A DNA stretch of 64,000 nucleotides from Volutella citrinella (GCA_034401135.1 JAWZSP010000008.1:1054001-1118000); one strand, 5' to 3'. Positions 1-11,190 are shown, numbered from the stretch's first letter. The notes: generated by a model not told the origin, from the sequence alone. Program-made: numbers and translations.

Positions 1-279
1 CTGAGCTGCCGCCAAAGCTGTTCAGCTGCAATTACAGTCAGCAATTGAATTGAAGAAAAACATCATTCGCATAATTACTGATTGCAGGCTGCCAGCATCT
101 CGTGAAATCGAGTCTTTGAGCTCTGAAAGCCGTTCGTTTCTTTCCAGAGCTTGATAGGACAGAAGCAAGGAGGCTACGGTGGCGCCCGACAGCACAGCCG
201 TCGCAAAGAGCTGGAACCGTGGGTTTGAAAGGGTATCTGACAAGAATGAGGACATTTTTAATACATTACTAGGGTGCAA
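1..279 (-). CDS. N-terminus of probable Tcd1/Tcd2-type E1-like tRNA-modification protein (partial)
   Basis: The gene reads leftward and leaves the window, so only the first two exons are present: complement(join(1..25,79..279)), with a 53-nt intron (GTAATT donor, GCTGAC branch site, TTGCAG acceptor). The first 67 residues hold a hydrophobic helix (about residues 24-42, AVLSGATVASLLLS) followed by a charged stretch ERNERLSELKDSI. A second Met at residue 9 (position 255) is an equally likely start. This short N-terminal anchor followed by a helical linker resembles fungal ThiF/E1-like proteins of the Tcd1/Tcd2 class, mitochondrial outer-membrane enzymes that cyclise t6A to ct6A in tRNA. The adenylation domain lies outside the window, so the family call rests on the anchor alone. 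It is head to head with the next gene, about 300 bp apart. Confidence 0.5.
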
Positions 280-579
280 TCCGAGTTCCTGAACTTCGTC
301 ACTAAATTTGGCATCTGGCGAGGCCCCAGAAATTTGATGCTTGGCGCGAATTCTCCTTAGTCAGCAGAGCTAGCCACCGCCGTGAATCCATGATCCATCT
401 TTTCGGCACCACTCCCGTATCCCACCCATATCATCTGACCCAAGCTTGTAGCTCTGCGACCGGCCGGTCCTAGGTACCGCCCATCGACATCGATACCACG
501 ATCCGACTAAGGCGCGCCCAAGAGCGCATCACTGCGACTGCCTCGATTGAAGCACCGGACAAATCCGTCAGACGACGCC
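280..579. promoter_or_regulatory. Divergent intergenic region between the Tcd-like and TPR-like genes
   Basis: About 300 bp separate two head-to-head start codons and must hold both promoters. No TATA box is obvious. The right half is GC-rich with several CGAT-type repeats (around 485-510). Confidence 0.4.
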
Positions 580-2229
580 ATGCGTCCCCGGGCGGTAGTT
601 CGTCGAGCTCGGCTCGACGCCGTCCGATACCAACCACGAACTCGAATTATTTGCTATCGATCCTTCACCTACCACACGCAACTTACCAACAAGTCGAGAC
701 CAAACCTCCCTTTCCTTGCCATCCCAGTCGCCAATCGGAATGACGTGCGCTGCTTCACCACCGAGCGGCGGCAATGGTTGAAGCATGAGGCCAAGCTGGC
801 GGTGCGCTATACCATCTCCTTCTGGGGAATCCTTGCCTGCGTCGGCGTCATTTACTGGTTTTATAACGAAGAGTCACTTGAGCGCGATTTCCCAACTCCA
901 CACGAGTGGCGTTTCCTAACTAGGAAGATGCTTCGCGATGCCAACCTCGGTCGATCTCCCCCAAATGGCGAGGTCGTTTGGCCGCAAGCAATGGAACTAT
1001 CACGAGGCTGCGTCCTGCGACTGGAGGATCCGAAAATTGACGGAGAAGGTACGACGAAGTTGTCGGACTACGTTGACCCTGATGCCGAGATCCCCGGCGA
1101 GTTCAATCCGTGTGACATCAGTGGCAAGAGCGAGGAGTGGAGGAGAGGCTACTTCGAGGCCATCATGCTGGCCGCCAAGGCTGCTGAGCACACTGACGGA
1201 TGGGTCCGGGACACTGCCCGAAACATCATCTCACCCCCGGAGTTTGTGATCGGGCCCTCCAACCCCCGGCCGGTGCCGATCCCCGCAGGACAACCCCACG
1301 CACCCCGCGAAGAGGATTGCGTGGTGGCATATCCTAGTGCGGACAACTTTTACATGAAGATCCTTGCTACCAAGGGATTCACAACACGCCAGAAGCTGGA
1401 GGCGACGCTGGAATATGCCAGCTTCATGGACTTCAAACAGCGCCCCGAAGGCGCTGAAGCTCTGTATAACCTTGCGCTGGCCGAGGCTTCCCAAGGCCTC
1501 GACCTGTCCAACCCTCCTTATAACCCCAAGACGTTCGTTCTCAACGACAAGGCCGGTCCTCCTTCTCAGAACCTTCTCGATGCCATTACTGCCATGGCAA
1601 ATCACAAGGCTCGGAGTGGCAGCATCAACAATGCACTCCCCATCTATCTCTCCATTCTGAAAGCACGTCGTTTCCTCCCTAACGACCCCCCAGCTAGCGC
1701 CCGCCGAGCGAAGAAGCCCGTATCTCCCTGGGAGCAGATGACCAAGTTCCTGGCACAGCCCGACTACCCTCCCCCTGGACCAGATGGCACCGAGACGCCC
1801 TGGCGCAGCCCCGCCGAGCGCTGCCAGGAGGCATCACTTAGCCTCTACATTGGCGAAATCCTTTTTGCTTCGGCAGCTCGGGACGACGGCCTTTCGTGGA
1901 CCCGCGATAGCGTCGATGTCGCTGAAGAACAGCTGCGCAAGCTGAGTGTGCAAGATGACGCGGAAGCCAAGAAGACGTGCCGCGAGTGTCTCGGTGCTGG
2001 CCTGGACAACTGGGCCAAGATGGTTGTCAAGCTTGCCAAGGTGGAGAATGAGCGCCGAGAAAAGAGCGCGCAGCCGGGCATCTTCTCCTTCTGGAGCGGA
2101 TCGGAGCCTAGCGAGGATCGATGGGCAGCCGAGGATGCCGTCGTCAAGGAGAGGGTGCGCAGAACCCGCGAGCTTATGGAGGATCTCAAGAAGGGGGCGC
2201 CGAATTTGGGCTCTCTCTTCAATGCTTAA
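580..2229 (+). CDS. Conserved one-TM mitochondrial TPR-like protein (Mgr3-like architecture)
   Basis: Intronless, 549 residues from the ATG at 580; the frame is open upstream to 547 but without an ATG. The first ~75 residues are Arg-rich and poor in acids, as in a mitochondrial presequence. One membrane helix follows at about residues 78-96 (ISFWGILACVGVIYWF). The rest is alpha-helical, with TPR-like segments around LEATLEYASFMDFKQRPEGA and a tail ending in LMEDLKKGAPNLGSLFNA. A presequence, one TM and a TPR-rich domain is the layout of Mgr3, the adaptor of the i-AAA protease in the yeast inner membrane; I infer a similar location, not a proven orthology. Fungal relatives are sometimes labelled MFS maltose permease, which does not fit a single-TM protein. 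Confidence 0.8.
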   Translation: MRPRAVVRRARLDAVRYQPRTRIICYRSFTYHTQLTNKSRPNLPFLAIPVANRNDVRCFTTERRQWLKHEAKLAVRYTISFWGILACVGVIYWFYNEESLERDFPTPHEWRFLTRKMLRDANLGRSPPNGEVVWPQAMELSRGCVLRLEDPKIDGEGTTKLSDYVDPDAEIPGEFNPCDISGKSEEWRRGYFEAIMLAAKAAEHTDGWVRDTARNIISPPEFVIGPSNPRPVPIPAGQPHAPREEDCVVAYPSADNFYMKILATKGFTTRQKLEATLEYASFMDFKQRPEGAEALYNLALAEASQGLDLSNPPYNPKTFVLNDKAGPPSQNLLDAITAMANHKARSGSINNALPIYLSILKARRFLPNDPPASARRAKKPVSPWEQMTKFLAQPDYPPPGPDGTETPWRSPAERCQEASLSLYIGEILFASAARDDGLSWTRDSVDVAEEQLRKLSVQDDAEAKKTCRECLGAGLDNWAKMVVKLAKVENERREKSAQPGIFSFWSGSEPSEDRWAAEDAVVKERVRRTRELMEDLKKGAPNLGSLFNA

Positions 2230-2398
2230 AAGGAAGTACCGGTTCCATCGTTTTTTGGTTGGTGTAGGATATGGCAATACCACGAGTCACGGGCGTTTGA
2301 TGAAGGATTGTCACTTGTAACTTAAACTGAAGTAGCTAACGGCTCGCGACATGCATGCAACGGGCTGATTCCCTTGCAGAAAATGCAACACTCAAATT

Positions 2399-3891
2399 TC
2401 ACCACGCTGCATTCTCATCCACAGGTGCCTTCTCCTTCGCATCATCCAGCCCTCCTTCGTCCGCATCATCTTCATCGGAGCTCCAGCTCGGCACCTCACC
2501 AGTCTCCTGCAGCCGTTTCCATCGTTTCAGTTGCCGGATCTCGTCCTTGATCACAGCTGGATCCGCACTGGTAATCGCTGGGAGTTCTTCTTGGTCAAGA
2601 CTCTGCCACATCTCCTCGGTGAACTCCTCCTTTGGCCGTTGGACGACGACGAGGGGCGGGTTCTCAAAGCTTGGCAAGAGGGCAGCATTTTCCAAGTAGG
2701 CGAGGGCTGGACCAAGGGCGCTAATCAAGATGCGCTCTGCAAAGTAGGGCTCCGATGACGAGTAACAGGGGCACCCGAGAGGCTCTATGTAGGGCGCCGG
2801 GTTGCCCTCTGCTGGTGCCAGAGGAAAGTCGACTGCCTCGTCTGAGACCAGGTATCCTCGTGTGCGCTGGCGCCGTCAGCTTCATTTTCCGCAAAGAGTG
2901 TTCGGCCATCTTACCTTGGCCAAGAAGGTCTTGAAATTTGCATTGGTTAGGTGATCGGTGGGGTAGACGCTGCCCAGCAAAAGCATGGAGCTCAGCCTTG
3001 CTCCCCAAGCATCCCAATGAGACCGGCACTCGAAGAATTTCTCCAGGGTCTCACAGCTCTCGCAAACCGCAATCACATCGATCTTGGCACCGCTCTGCGC
3101 CTTGCTGCCAATCACTTGCTCAAACACGGAACCCACATGCCGAAGGGTATTCTCGCTCCCAGGGATCTCATTCATCGAGGGAACATACCGCTTCCCGGTG
3201 TGCACCAAGCTCGGCAAGGGCGTATCAGCGCTGCCCTCGATCGTCAAGGCCCGCTGCCCCTGGGGCCACCAGTACCTCTGGCCCATGTTTGCAATGACGA
3301 TGCCGGGCGGCGATGGGTCGGACGGTGAGCTGGCCTGCTTGCGAAGCTGCTGGACCACAGAGACGAGGCTGCCTTTGTTTATGCCCCCCGGTCCTCCAAT
3401 GACGCGACCAGCTAAGACCCCCAGGTCCTGTGTTGGTTCTCCGAAGAAAACAACGATTCGAGAACGAGATGCAAGATCGGATGAAGCAAATATGGGGCTG
3501 TGGCGATCTGAGGCAGTGGCGGCCAGAGGCAGGCGGAGCCTCTCGAGGCCTTCATTTTCAAGGCGTTCGTGGATAATTCTCTCATATGCACCTAGCACTG
3601 GAGTTTCAGCTCCCTCCCTCGATCTCAGGTGGAGGATTCTTTCTTACCATTAAACTCGAAGCGTTGTCGTTCGTTGATGCGCATGTTGCGATTCGAGAAG
3701 AACTTGAAGTAGCAATCGGGATTCTCGATGGAACGGATCTCGTCCTTTTCGTTGACAACGTATCTAGAAATGGCAATGAGCGATCTCTTCGCAGATTAGA
3801 TCACAGAGTGAGCGAAGACAGACCCAAGACCGTGGAGGTCAGAAGGAAAAGTTGCATCCTGAGGAAGTGCAGACCAGTGTCGCCGAAACAT
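2399..3891 (-). CDS. Arb2-domain protein
   Basis: Model: complement(join(2399..2866,2915..3591,3648..3763,3824..3891)), 442 residues, four exons, all junctions in phase. The N-terminus starts MFRRHWSALPQDATFPSDL and contains the aromatic-rich NPDCYFKFFSNRNMRINER typical of the fungal Arb2/FAM172 family. The centre holds the alpha/beta-hydrolase-like core (IVVFFGEPTQDLGVLAGRV, GIVIANMGQRYWW, KIDVIAVCESCE). The tail is acidic (SSDEDDADEGG). S. pombe Arb2 is an Argonaute-binding subunit of the ARC complex in heterochromatin RNAi; whether this protein has that role is inference. The third-exon acceptor has a nearby alternative that would alter three residues; CTAG at 3592-3595 was chosen because it gives NGAYER. 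Confidence 0.85.
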
Positions 3892-4424
3892 GTTGGCAAC
3901 CAAACCGTCGTGGGACTAGCAGGTGATGATGGAACGGTGTGATGCTTCGAGAGGTGGCCAAGGCCTAGGAGGTTGAAATCAAACAGGTTAGGATTGCCTG
4001 AGGTGAAAGAAGTAGGAGCGAAGAGGTGGGCAGTTGCGTGCAGCTGCCACGAGCCGAGGAGATGGATGCCAGTACTGTAGCCTGCTCCCGTGGTCTGTGA
4101 TTACCCGTTGTTTGAGTCACTGGCGATTCGTGTTCGTAGAGCGCAGCCGTCACTGTGAGTGAATACTAGGGTTTCAATTTAGGACAAATCGTCTCAATGC
4201 GCCTGCTGACAGCCAGGCGGGCTGAAAATAGAGAGAGGCTGGCTAAAGCAAGAGTCTTAAACGCCTCGCATCAGAGGAGAGGAGATACATCCGCCGCCGG
4301 CTTATCCAAATCAAACGCCTTCTCCAACGCCAAGCACCTCCCCCGTATGCAAACAGTGAGCCCAAACACCGCCAACCGAAAAACAAACTTGTGGTTTCAT
4401 CATGTGTTGAACAGCAGAATCCCG
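3892..4424. other. Intergenic: Arb2-gene promoter and ATG29 3' flank
   Basis: 533 bp with no convincing ORF. It must carry the promoter of the Arb2-domain gene and the 3' end of ATG29, both on the minus strand. Confidence 0.5.
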
Positions 4425-5897
4425 CTAATTCGAGCTTGGCCCGTAACGGCTACGGAACGCCTGGCTAATGGAGAAGCGACTCCCGGTACCGCGATTCATG
4501 TGGCTCGCCAACGCCTCCTCCAGAGCAGATTGCGTAACTGAAGCATCTAAGGTACATGGTTAGGTTGGAGTTCTGGGTGAGATGTCAAACGTGAGGCGGG
4601 GGACTTACCATCTAGATCGCTAAAGCTGCTGCCCATACTTGGAGTTCCATCGCTACCTTCGCGAGAGTATCCCTTCTTGCTGCTTGGCGACTGGCCCGAA
4701 AGTTCGACTGTCCGGCGCGGCGAAAGAGGCCCTGGAGGCCGCTGCTCACGAGACTTGCCTGGCCGCGCTATCATCGCCGCTGAGCCAGCCGAGGAGTCTG
4801 AAGTCTGGGACTGATGTGTTGCATCCTTACCCAAGCTCCTTGGCAACTTCTTGGACGAGCTACGAGTGTCTCCCCGCAGGGTGGATCCAAGATCTTGCGT
4901 CGGCGCAGGATTTGGCGAGGCTCTATAGGCTTGGAACGCTGGCTCAGACTCGTCGTCGTCGTCGGCATCATAGGATGGATTCCCGTCATACTGCTGGAAT
5001 CGTGGTGGTCGACGGATGATGCGAGACTGGGCGGGGCTGGAATCGTCCTCGGAGTTGGTGGTCGAGCTGTCGTCAGCTGGCCCCGGAGACGCGCTTTGTT
5101 CGTCGTCGGGGGGGCGAGGTCGTTGCGCAGGCGGCTCAGGAGACTTGGAAGTCGTTGAAGTGATGGGGAGCGATGATAGGCGGCGCCGCTCGCCGACGCG
5201 GGTCGTAATGGTGCCAGGTCTCGGGGAGGACGACCCGCCAGCCATGTCTCGGAGGACGGTGGTGTTGGTGGAGGGATTCCGCGTCACGACCGGCCGCAGC
5301 GAGGAGTGGAGAGGAGTGCCAGCTCCGCTCCCGACTTCGTTGCGAGGCATGGGCGAGTCTCTGCGGACGGAGAGGCTGGATGGCACCCGTGGATGGCCAG
5401 GCGGGCCTGTCGAGTCGGCGCCGACGGGGATGGGCGACTGGGCGGCGGAGCCACGAGCGGCGGCTGTGGCCTTACGCACTTGGGCGCGCACCTTGGAGGC
5501 ATGCCGTTCGGTCAGGTATGCGACTTGTTGAAGGAGGAAATCGACGGGGACCTCGAAGCGATCGGCACTATTGCATGTGAGCGTCCTGTGGAGGGCCCTC
5601 CAACGGATCCGGTCGGCACCTACACATCGTTCCCTAGCTTCCCCATTAGCAAAGAATCAGCCGAGAAAGGGAGGTCTTCTCACAGTCAATCTCTGTTTGT
5701 GAAGCCCCGGACAGGATCTTCCAGAGCGCTTCATCCTTGTGCGAGTCCCAGTTGACCTAGCGAGTATCATGTGAGCCCCTCCACGATAAGGCAACCAGAA
5801 CCAGAGCAGGCTGTCGCAAGCTTACCGGCGGCGGGTCGACAAAGTCGCCGCGGGGCATGGGCACCCTGATGAAGACGGTGTACGTCGGCTCGGCCAT
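4425..5897 (-). CDS. ATG29: Autophagy-related protein 29 (Atg29)
   Basis: Model: complement(join(4425..4546,4609..5619,5684..5756,5826..5897)), 425 residues. The conserved Atg29 region is at the N-terminus: YTVFIRVPMPRGDFVDPPP, VNWDSHKDEALWKILSGAS, then RFEVPVDFLLQQVAYLTERH and KVRAQVRKA. The remaining ~300 residues are Ser/Pro/Arg-rich and probably disordered, ending in a short conserved segment (ASVTQSALEEALASHMNRG and RFSISQAFRSRYG) supplied by the last exon. Atg29 acts with Atg17 and Atg31 in the scaffold that nucleates autophagosomes at the phagophore assembly site. The acceptor of the second intron is uncertain: a nearer AG (exon from 5628) runs into a stop, so the TGTGTAG at 5620-5626 was used. 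This leaves about 16 extra residues between EID and ADRFEV. Confidence 0.88.
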
Positions 5898-6768
5898 GGC
5901 TAGGGGATGACCTGCGACAGGCTGCAGAGCGATGAGATGAAGGGGAGAGGTTGAGATTGAGAGCCAAGAACAGGCGGCTGCCAATGGTTGGGATGACGAG
6001 ATGCTCGGTACCTGCGTGAACCTCCCCGGCCGGCTTATCGATAAGGTGCCGACTCAACTGGTTGATCGGCACCCCGAGCCCCCACTACCTGTGGCCACTT
6101 CAGGGTGTGTGGGGGTGGTTGGAGGTTGTCACCAGACAGCTTGGCATGTTTGCCCTGCATCAAGCAGACGATTGCCCTAGTGCTATGTCATGGATGCAGA
6201 GTATCTGCAAAATGGATGCTTGGGTTTGTTTCTGGGCCTGCTTGTTTACCAGACCAGCAGCTCTCCGTGGATTAAGTGATGGCTGTGTCATGAATTGCAT
6301 GGATGACTTCCTCACCTGACTAACACGGCCACAGGTTCCCTTCGCGGCAACAAACAAACACCGTGGTTTGGTTGACTCTGCAGATATCAAAATTTTGTAA
6401 GAATTAGAGCCTTTTTGTTGAAATGCTTGAATGCATACAATGTATCGACTGCCACAAGGAGGCTCAGGGCGCTGGCGACTCAAGGTGATCCTTTCCACAG
6501 TCTGCCGAGTACACGTCCTGACAGGCCACAAGCATTCCATATGTCAAATCACTCTTTATTCTGCAGAGCACCTGTTGTTAACGGACTTCAAGGATACTTT
6601 AACAGGTGATTCAATTACAATTCGGCGTTGTTGATGGCGGACTGGATATACATATACGATTAGGTGCGGATCGACAAAGTACTGTATTAGGCAAGTTTAG
6701 GTAGTGTTACGCACTTAGTTTATGGTAATACCTATTATCGCACCTACGCCGCAGCCGAACCCCAACCT
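5898..6768. other. Intergenic: ATG29 promoter and 3' flank of the GlyRS piece
   Basis: 870 bp without a supportable gene. The stretch from about 6350 to 6760 is more AT-rich than its surroundings. Short ORFs here lack recognisable motifs. Confidence 0.4.
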
Positions 6769-7560
6769 TCAATCTTCAGCCCGGTCGGATGCGATGACTC
6801 TAGGCAATCGATCCGAGACCTCTGCCCAAGCCTCGACTCCATCCACAAGGTTCCTTACAGCATTGACGATGTCGTCCGACGATGCACGCACTTGAGCCAT
6901 CGTATCTCGTTCTCTCAAAGTGACGGAGCTATCCTCTACGGTACCGAAGTCTACGGCAATCGCCAGCGGAGTCCCGAGCTCGTCAGCCCGAGAGTATTTC
7001 CTTCCGATAGTAGTTGACGAAGAGTCTACATTGTAAGTGATGCGACACCTTCGGAAACGATCGGCAAGTCGCTTGATTAGAGGCACGAAAGCAGCGTTGC
7101 TCGATGACGGAACGATGAGGACCTTGACTGGAGCCATTGCAATGGGGAGCGGAAAAACCTGATAGTGTCAGCACAGTCCGCATAGTGCCTACAATGACGA
7201 GTGCTTACTCCTCTGGCATCGTCTTGTGGTCTGCGCCAGTACACTTGCTCCAAGAGACTGTAGAGAATTCGCCCAATTCCGAACGATGGCTCAATGACGT
7301 TGGGGGTGTACTTGCGATGTCGCTCTATCCTAGTCACCCTCTTGATACTGAATAGATCCCTAGAGAGCTTGATATTCGTTTCTCCAGTGGAAAGCTTCTC
7401 TGTTGACAGCGATATGGCAGCATTTTGGTCAAGTTCTGTGGCAAGTCGCTCCAAATCTGTCTGGTCAAGGGAAGATACAGCAGTTTCGATTTCACCCAGG
7501 GAGTAGCATAGCCCCGAAGCCCGAGGGAAACCTCATAATTTGGGGCGACTGAAAGCCGCC
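6769..7560 (-). pseudogene. Truncated glycyl-tRNA synthetase (C-terminal anticodon-binding part only)
   Basis: The minus strand encodes about 210 residues matching the C-terminal third of eukaryotic GlyRS: KYTPNVIEPSFGIGRILYSLLEQVYW, then APVKVLIVPSSSNAAFVPLIKRL, VDSSSTTIGRKYSRADELGTPLAIAVDFGT and VTLRERDTMAQVRAS. A canonical 50-nt intron (7159-7208, GTAAGC...GCTGAC...CAG) is intact and splices ARG to VFPLPIAMAPVK in frame. The frame runs upstream to about 7510-7550 through a region like the GlyRS insertion (AVSSLDQTDLERLATELDQN). The class II catalytic motifs 1 and 2 are absent upstream; instead there is non-coding-looking sequence and a TATA-like element. The absence of stops or frameshifts over ~630 coding bases suggests either recent truncation or use as a free anticodon-binding domain. 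No ATG is clear; the upstream limit is approximate. Confidence 0.75.
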
Positions 7561-8368
7561 CCGGTCTTATCTGTCGTTTCGAGTATGGTATGTTGATGAT
7601 GTTCTGGAGATGGAAAATCGAGGCTGTAAGGGGTTTCTTATACCATCATATGCCAAGGAGTCGTGTGAGTCAGTTCCGACCCTGGGAGCTGCATTGGATC
7701 AAGCAGGACAGGCAACCAGCAGACAACATTGACATTGCCTGGTCAAAGTAAGCGCTAACAGGCAGAATGAACCACATCTGGATCGACAGCAGAGATTTAT
7801 ATAAACCCCCATCTAGCCTAACACAAAAGCCATCCTAAATGCTTATAAAGCCCTAAAATCAGGAACCCGCATGGGCGAGCTGTCAAATATAGGGTAGGTA
7901 TTACCTAGTTGCTCCTTTGAGGCCCCCTGATAGTGTATTACCTAATGCATCACAACCATGACGACGTCTGTCGGCTCTGGCTTCGGGACTCTCGGCGGCC
8001 AATGACATAGACGTACAAGCGTAGTGGGCCGTGACAGTGGGCACGCAGTGGGCACGATGCCCCGCGACCGCCTCAGAACTTACAAGACCCCGCCATCCGA
8101 GCGCTTGGAAGGGGTGGAAGCTTCGCTCGTTTGATGCTTAGCCTCTGACGCCAAGCCGTTGCCGTCATATCTGAGCCAGCTAGTCGAGTCGCGGAACCCT
8201 CTTCCCCTCTCACCTATCAGCCTCATTATCTTTCTTGCCTCTCTTTCTGAGCTTCCCACCTGAGCTGCTGTCGTGAGCAGGGAAGCGGCCGGTCTGACGA
8301 CTTTCGACACTCAGCTCCATATCGCCTCATCGCCTCGCGTTACCCCCCACCACCTGCCCAGCCTCGCC
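7561..8368. other. Intergenic: upstream of the GlyRS piece and of the SSP411 gene
   Basis: About 800 bp between divergent transcription units. It contains a palindromic TTTATATAAA (about 7795-7804) and clustered TAGGTA/TACCTA motifs (7894-7907, 7938-7945). No GlyRS catalytic exon could be read here on the minus strand. Confidence 0.5.
7795..7804. promoter_or_regulatory. TATA-like palindrome
   Basis: TTTATATAAA reads the same on both strands. It lies about 250 bp upstream of the first GlyRS-like coding sequence on the minus strand and about 570 bp before the SSP411 start on the plus strand. It is better placed for the former. Confidence 0.3.
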
Positions 8369-10668
8369 ATGGTCGCATCCGAGCTAACTGCGTCGGCCAA
8401 GGCCATGGGCACCGCCGTTGGCATGGGAGATGCCGCCATCGCGAAGCCGCTCCCCCCCATGCGCAACCGTGCAGGTGCAAGCCGAAGCCCGTACGTCAGG
8501 GACCAAGCCGAGAGCTCTGTGAAGTGGCAGTTGCTGGACGACGAGGCTGTGGAACGCGCGCGCAAGGAGAACAAGCTCATCTTCCTCCATATTGGATACA
8601 AGGCTTGTCACTGTAAGCTCTTGCACCGTTGAAGGGACGCCGACGCCGTGCACCGCTGACTGACATGCTACAGACTGCCGTCTCATGATCTCGGACTCCT
8701 TCTCTAACCCTGATGTTGCTGCCATTATCAATGAGTCGTTCGTACCCGTCATCGTCGACCGGGAGGAGCGCCCCGATCTCGATACGATTTATATGAACTA
8801 TGTCCAGGCTGTCAGTGGTGTTGGAGGATGGCCTTTGAACCTATTCTTAACCCCCAACCTTGAACCTGTGTTTGGGGGTACCTACTGGCCCGGTCCCAGA
8901 CGCCAGCGCCGAGCCACTCATGACCCTGCAGATGAGGTTCTTGACTTTCTGTCCATTGTCAAGAAGCTCCGGGACACTTGGGTTGACCAGGAGTCGCGAT
9001 GTCGAAAGGAGGCCACTGAGATTTTGGGACAGCTGAGCCAGTTTGCTGCTGAGGGAACCCTTGGTACCAAGTCTATTTCTACCGCCTCCTCGTTGACTCC
9101 TGCTGGCTGGGTTGCCCCCGCTCCAGTGGAGCCAGCCTCGTTGAAGGATAAGGACACAGATGTTTCAAGCGAACTGGACTTGGACCAACTTGAAGAGGCA
9201 TACACACATATTGCCGGCACATTTGACCCTGTCTACGGCGGCTTCGGTTCCGCCACCAAATTCCCCACCCCTCCCAAGCTGGCCTTCCTGCTCAGTCTTC
9301 TCAAATCTCCCGAACCAGTACAGGATGTTGTTGGTCGAGCTGAGTGCAAGCATGCTACGGATATTGCATTGGACACCCTGCGCAAGATTCGCGATGGGTC
9401 TCTTCGAGATCACGTTGGCGGAGCTGGCTTCTCCCGCTGCTCCGTTACCCCTGATTGGAGCAAGCCCAATTTCGAGAAGCTGGTGGTTGACAATGCTCTC
9501 CTGCTCAACCTTTACCGGGACGCCTGGAAGCATAGCGGTGGGAAGCAGGACAGCGAATTCTTCGATATTGTGTGTGAGCTGGCCGAATATCTCTCCTCCC
9601 CGCCGGTAGTCCTTCCCGATGGCGCGTTCGCCTCTAGCGAAGCAGCTGATTCTTATTTTCAACGAGGTGACAGAGAGCTGCGAGAGGGCGCCTACTACAC
9701 CTGGACGAGGCGTGAACTTGATACAGTGCTGAACCCCCTGAATCCTCAAATCAGCTCGATTCTGGCCGCGCACTGGGATGTGCGCGAGGACGGAAACGTG
9801 GATGAGGCGGATGACCCCAACGATGATTTCCTCAGCCAGAACATCTTGCGAATAAAGCGATCGCCCGAGCAGCTCGCCCAACAGTTTGACATCCCCGTCA
9901 GCACTGTCAGCGAGTATGTCCAGAGGGCGAAGAAGGCTTTGAAGGAGAAGCGAGACAGAGAACGAGTCCGACCCGCCCTGGACGATAAGGTTATTGCAGG
10001 CTGGAACGGCCTGGTAATAGCGGCACTTGCGCAAACCGCGGAGGCCCTTAAGGACGTGGCGCCCGAGCAGAGCGCGAGATACCTCGCAACAGCCCAGAAG
10101 GCTGCCGAATTCATTAAGGAGAAGCTCTGGGATGCGGAGGAGAAGGTGCTCTACCGTGTCTGGAACGGCGACAGGGAGATCAAGGGTTTCGCGGAAGACT
10201 ACGCAAATGTCATCGCTGGCCTCCTGGAGCTTGTGCAACAGGGTGGTGACGCGTCGTACCTGGAGCTCGCCAACGCTCTGCAACGTAAGTTTTAGCCCAT
10301 AGAAACGCTGCCCCGTCATGAAATACCGCGACTAACCCAACGCAGAATCACAAATCGCCCTCTTCTATGACCCTGATGGTGGCTTCTTCTCCACGACAGC
10401 CTCGTCGCCGCACACCATCCTCCGTCTCAAGGACGGCATGGATACTTCTCTGCCCTCGGCCAACGCCACCGCCGTGTCCAACCTCTTCCGCCTCGCCGAC
10501 CTCCTCGGCGACGAGGCCCTTGCCACCGCAGCTCGTCAGACCATCAACGCCTTTGAGGTCGAGATGCTCCAGCACCCGTGGCTCTTCCCCGGACTGCTGC
10601 CCGGGGTTGTTACTGCTCGCCTTGGTGCCGAGAGCAGTGGGGCCAAGCCCGAAAGGCTTCAGTCATGA
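8369..10668 (+). CDS. SSP411/SPATA20-type thioredoxin-domain protein (DUF255)
   Basis: Model: join(8369..8612,8674..10284,10346..10668), 725 residues. Residues ~40-200 form the thioredoxin-like DUF255 domain: NRAGASRSPYV, VKWQLLDDEAVERARKENKLIFLHIGYKACHYC, then INESFVPVIVDREERPDLD and GVGGWPLNLFLTPNLEPVFGGTYWP. The CHYC pair sits where relatives have CHWC. The remaining two thirds match the (alpha/alpha)6-barrel-like part (GGFGSATKFPTPPKL, HVGGAGFSRCSVTPDWSKPNFEKLVVDNALL, KVIAGWNGLVIAAL, FAEDYANVIAGLLEL). Bacterial YyaL and mammalian SPATA20 belong to this family; the biochemical role is unproven. The first intron splits the CHYC motif (CAC T/AC TGC), which fixes the junction. Confidence 0.92.
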
Positions 10669-11190
10669 TTTGGATGCGAGTGCGCCGGAACCATGGGGAC
10701 AAAGGGGTGTCATTGGTGTTTTTATGTCATTTGATGTCGGGGATCCTTTTGCCCGCTCTTGTCATCTCCGTCTTCCCCTTATAGATGATGGGGGAGGTGG
10801 GATTGTGTTTGATAATATCGTGGTCGCTCTCCAGAGTCTGGATAAGATGCGGCAGGCATTTGGCTCTCACTTTATTCTGAGGAATTGAAGGGAGCTTCAC
10901 AGATAGAGCCACGCTTCTCAAAAGATTTCTCTCTATTTTCCTTTTGAACATCCATCGCCGCACAGAAACGCTTGCGATTCAAAAAGTGTATCATTTCAGG
11001 GGTATCTAATCTGCAGCAGCCGCCGACGCCCCCACCTCCCATCCCAGGCTGCTATTTGCCGGCCTCAATCCCTACCCTCACGTATGGCTTACCCTTTATT
11101 GGGGACCAGCCTCGTGGCATCTATGCGGGCTAAGTACGGGGGACTGACAGCTACATGAGACTCCTCGACCAATCTCTCGTGGGGTCCCCT
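10669..11190. other. Convergent 3' flanks
   Basis: 520 bp between the stop codons of two convergent genes (SSP411 and dynein LIC). No gene seen; expected to hold both 3' UTRs. Confidence 0.5.

Noticed and set aside
580..2229. MFS sugar permease annotation used for relatives
   Set aside because: Only one membrane helix is visible; a permease would have about twelve.
9165..10319. Minus-strand 384-codon ORF
   Set aside because: Antisense of the SSP411 coding exon, which has unmistakable domain motifs.
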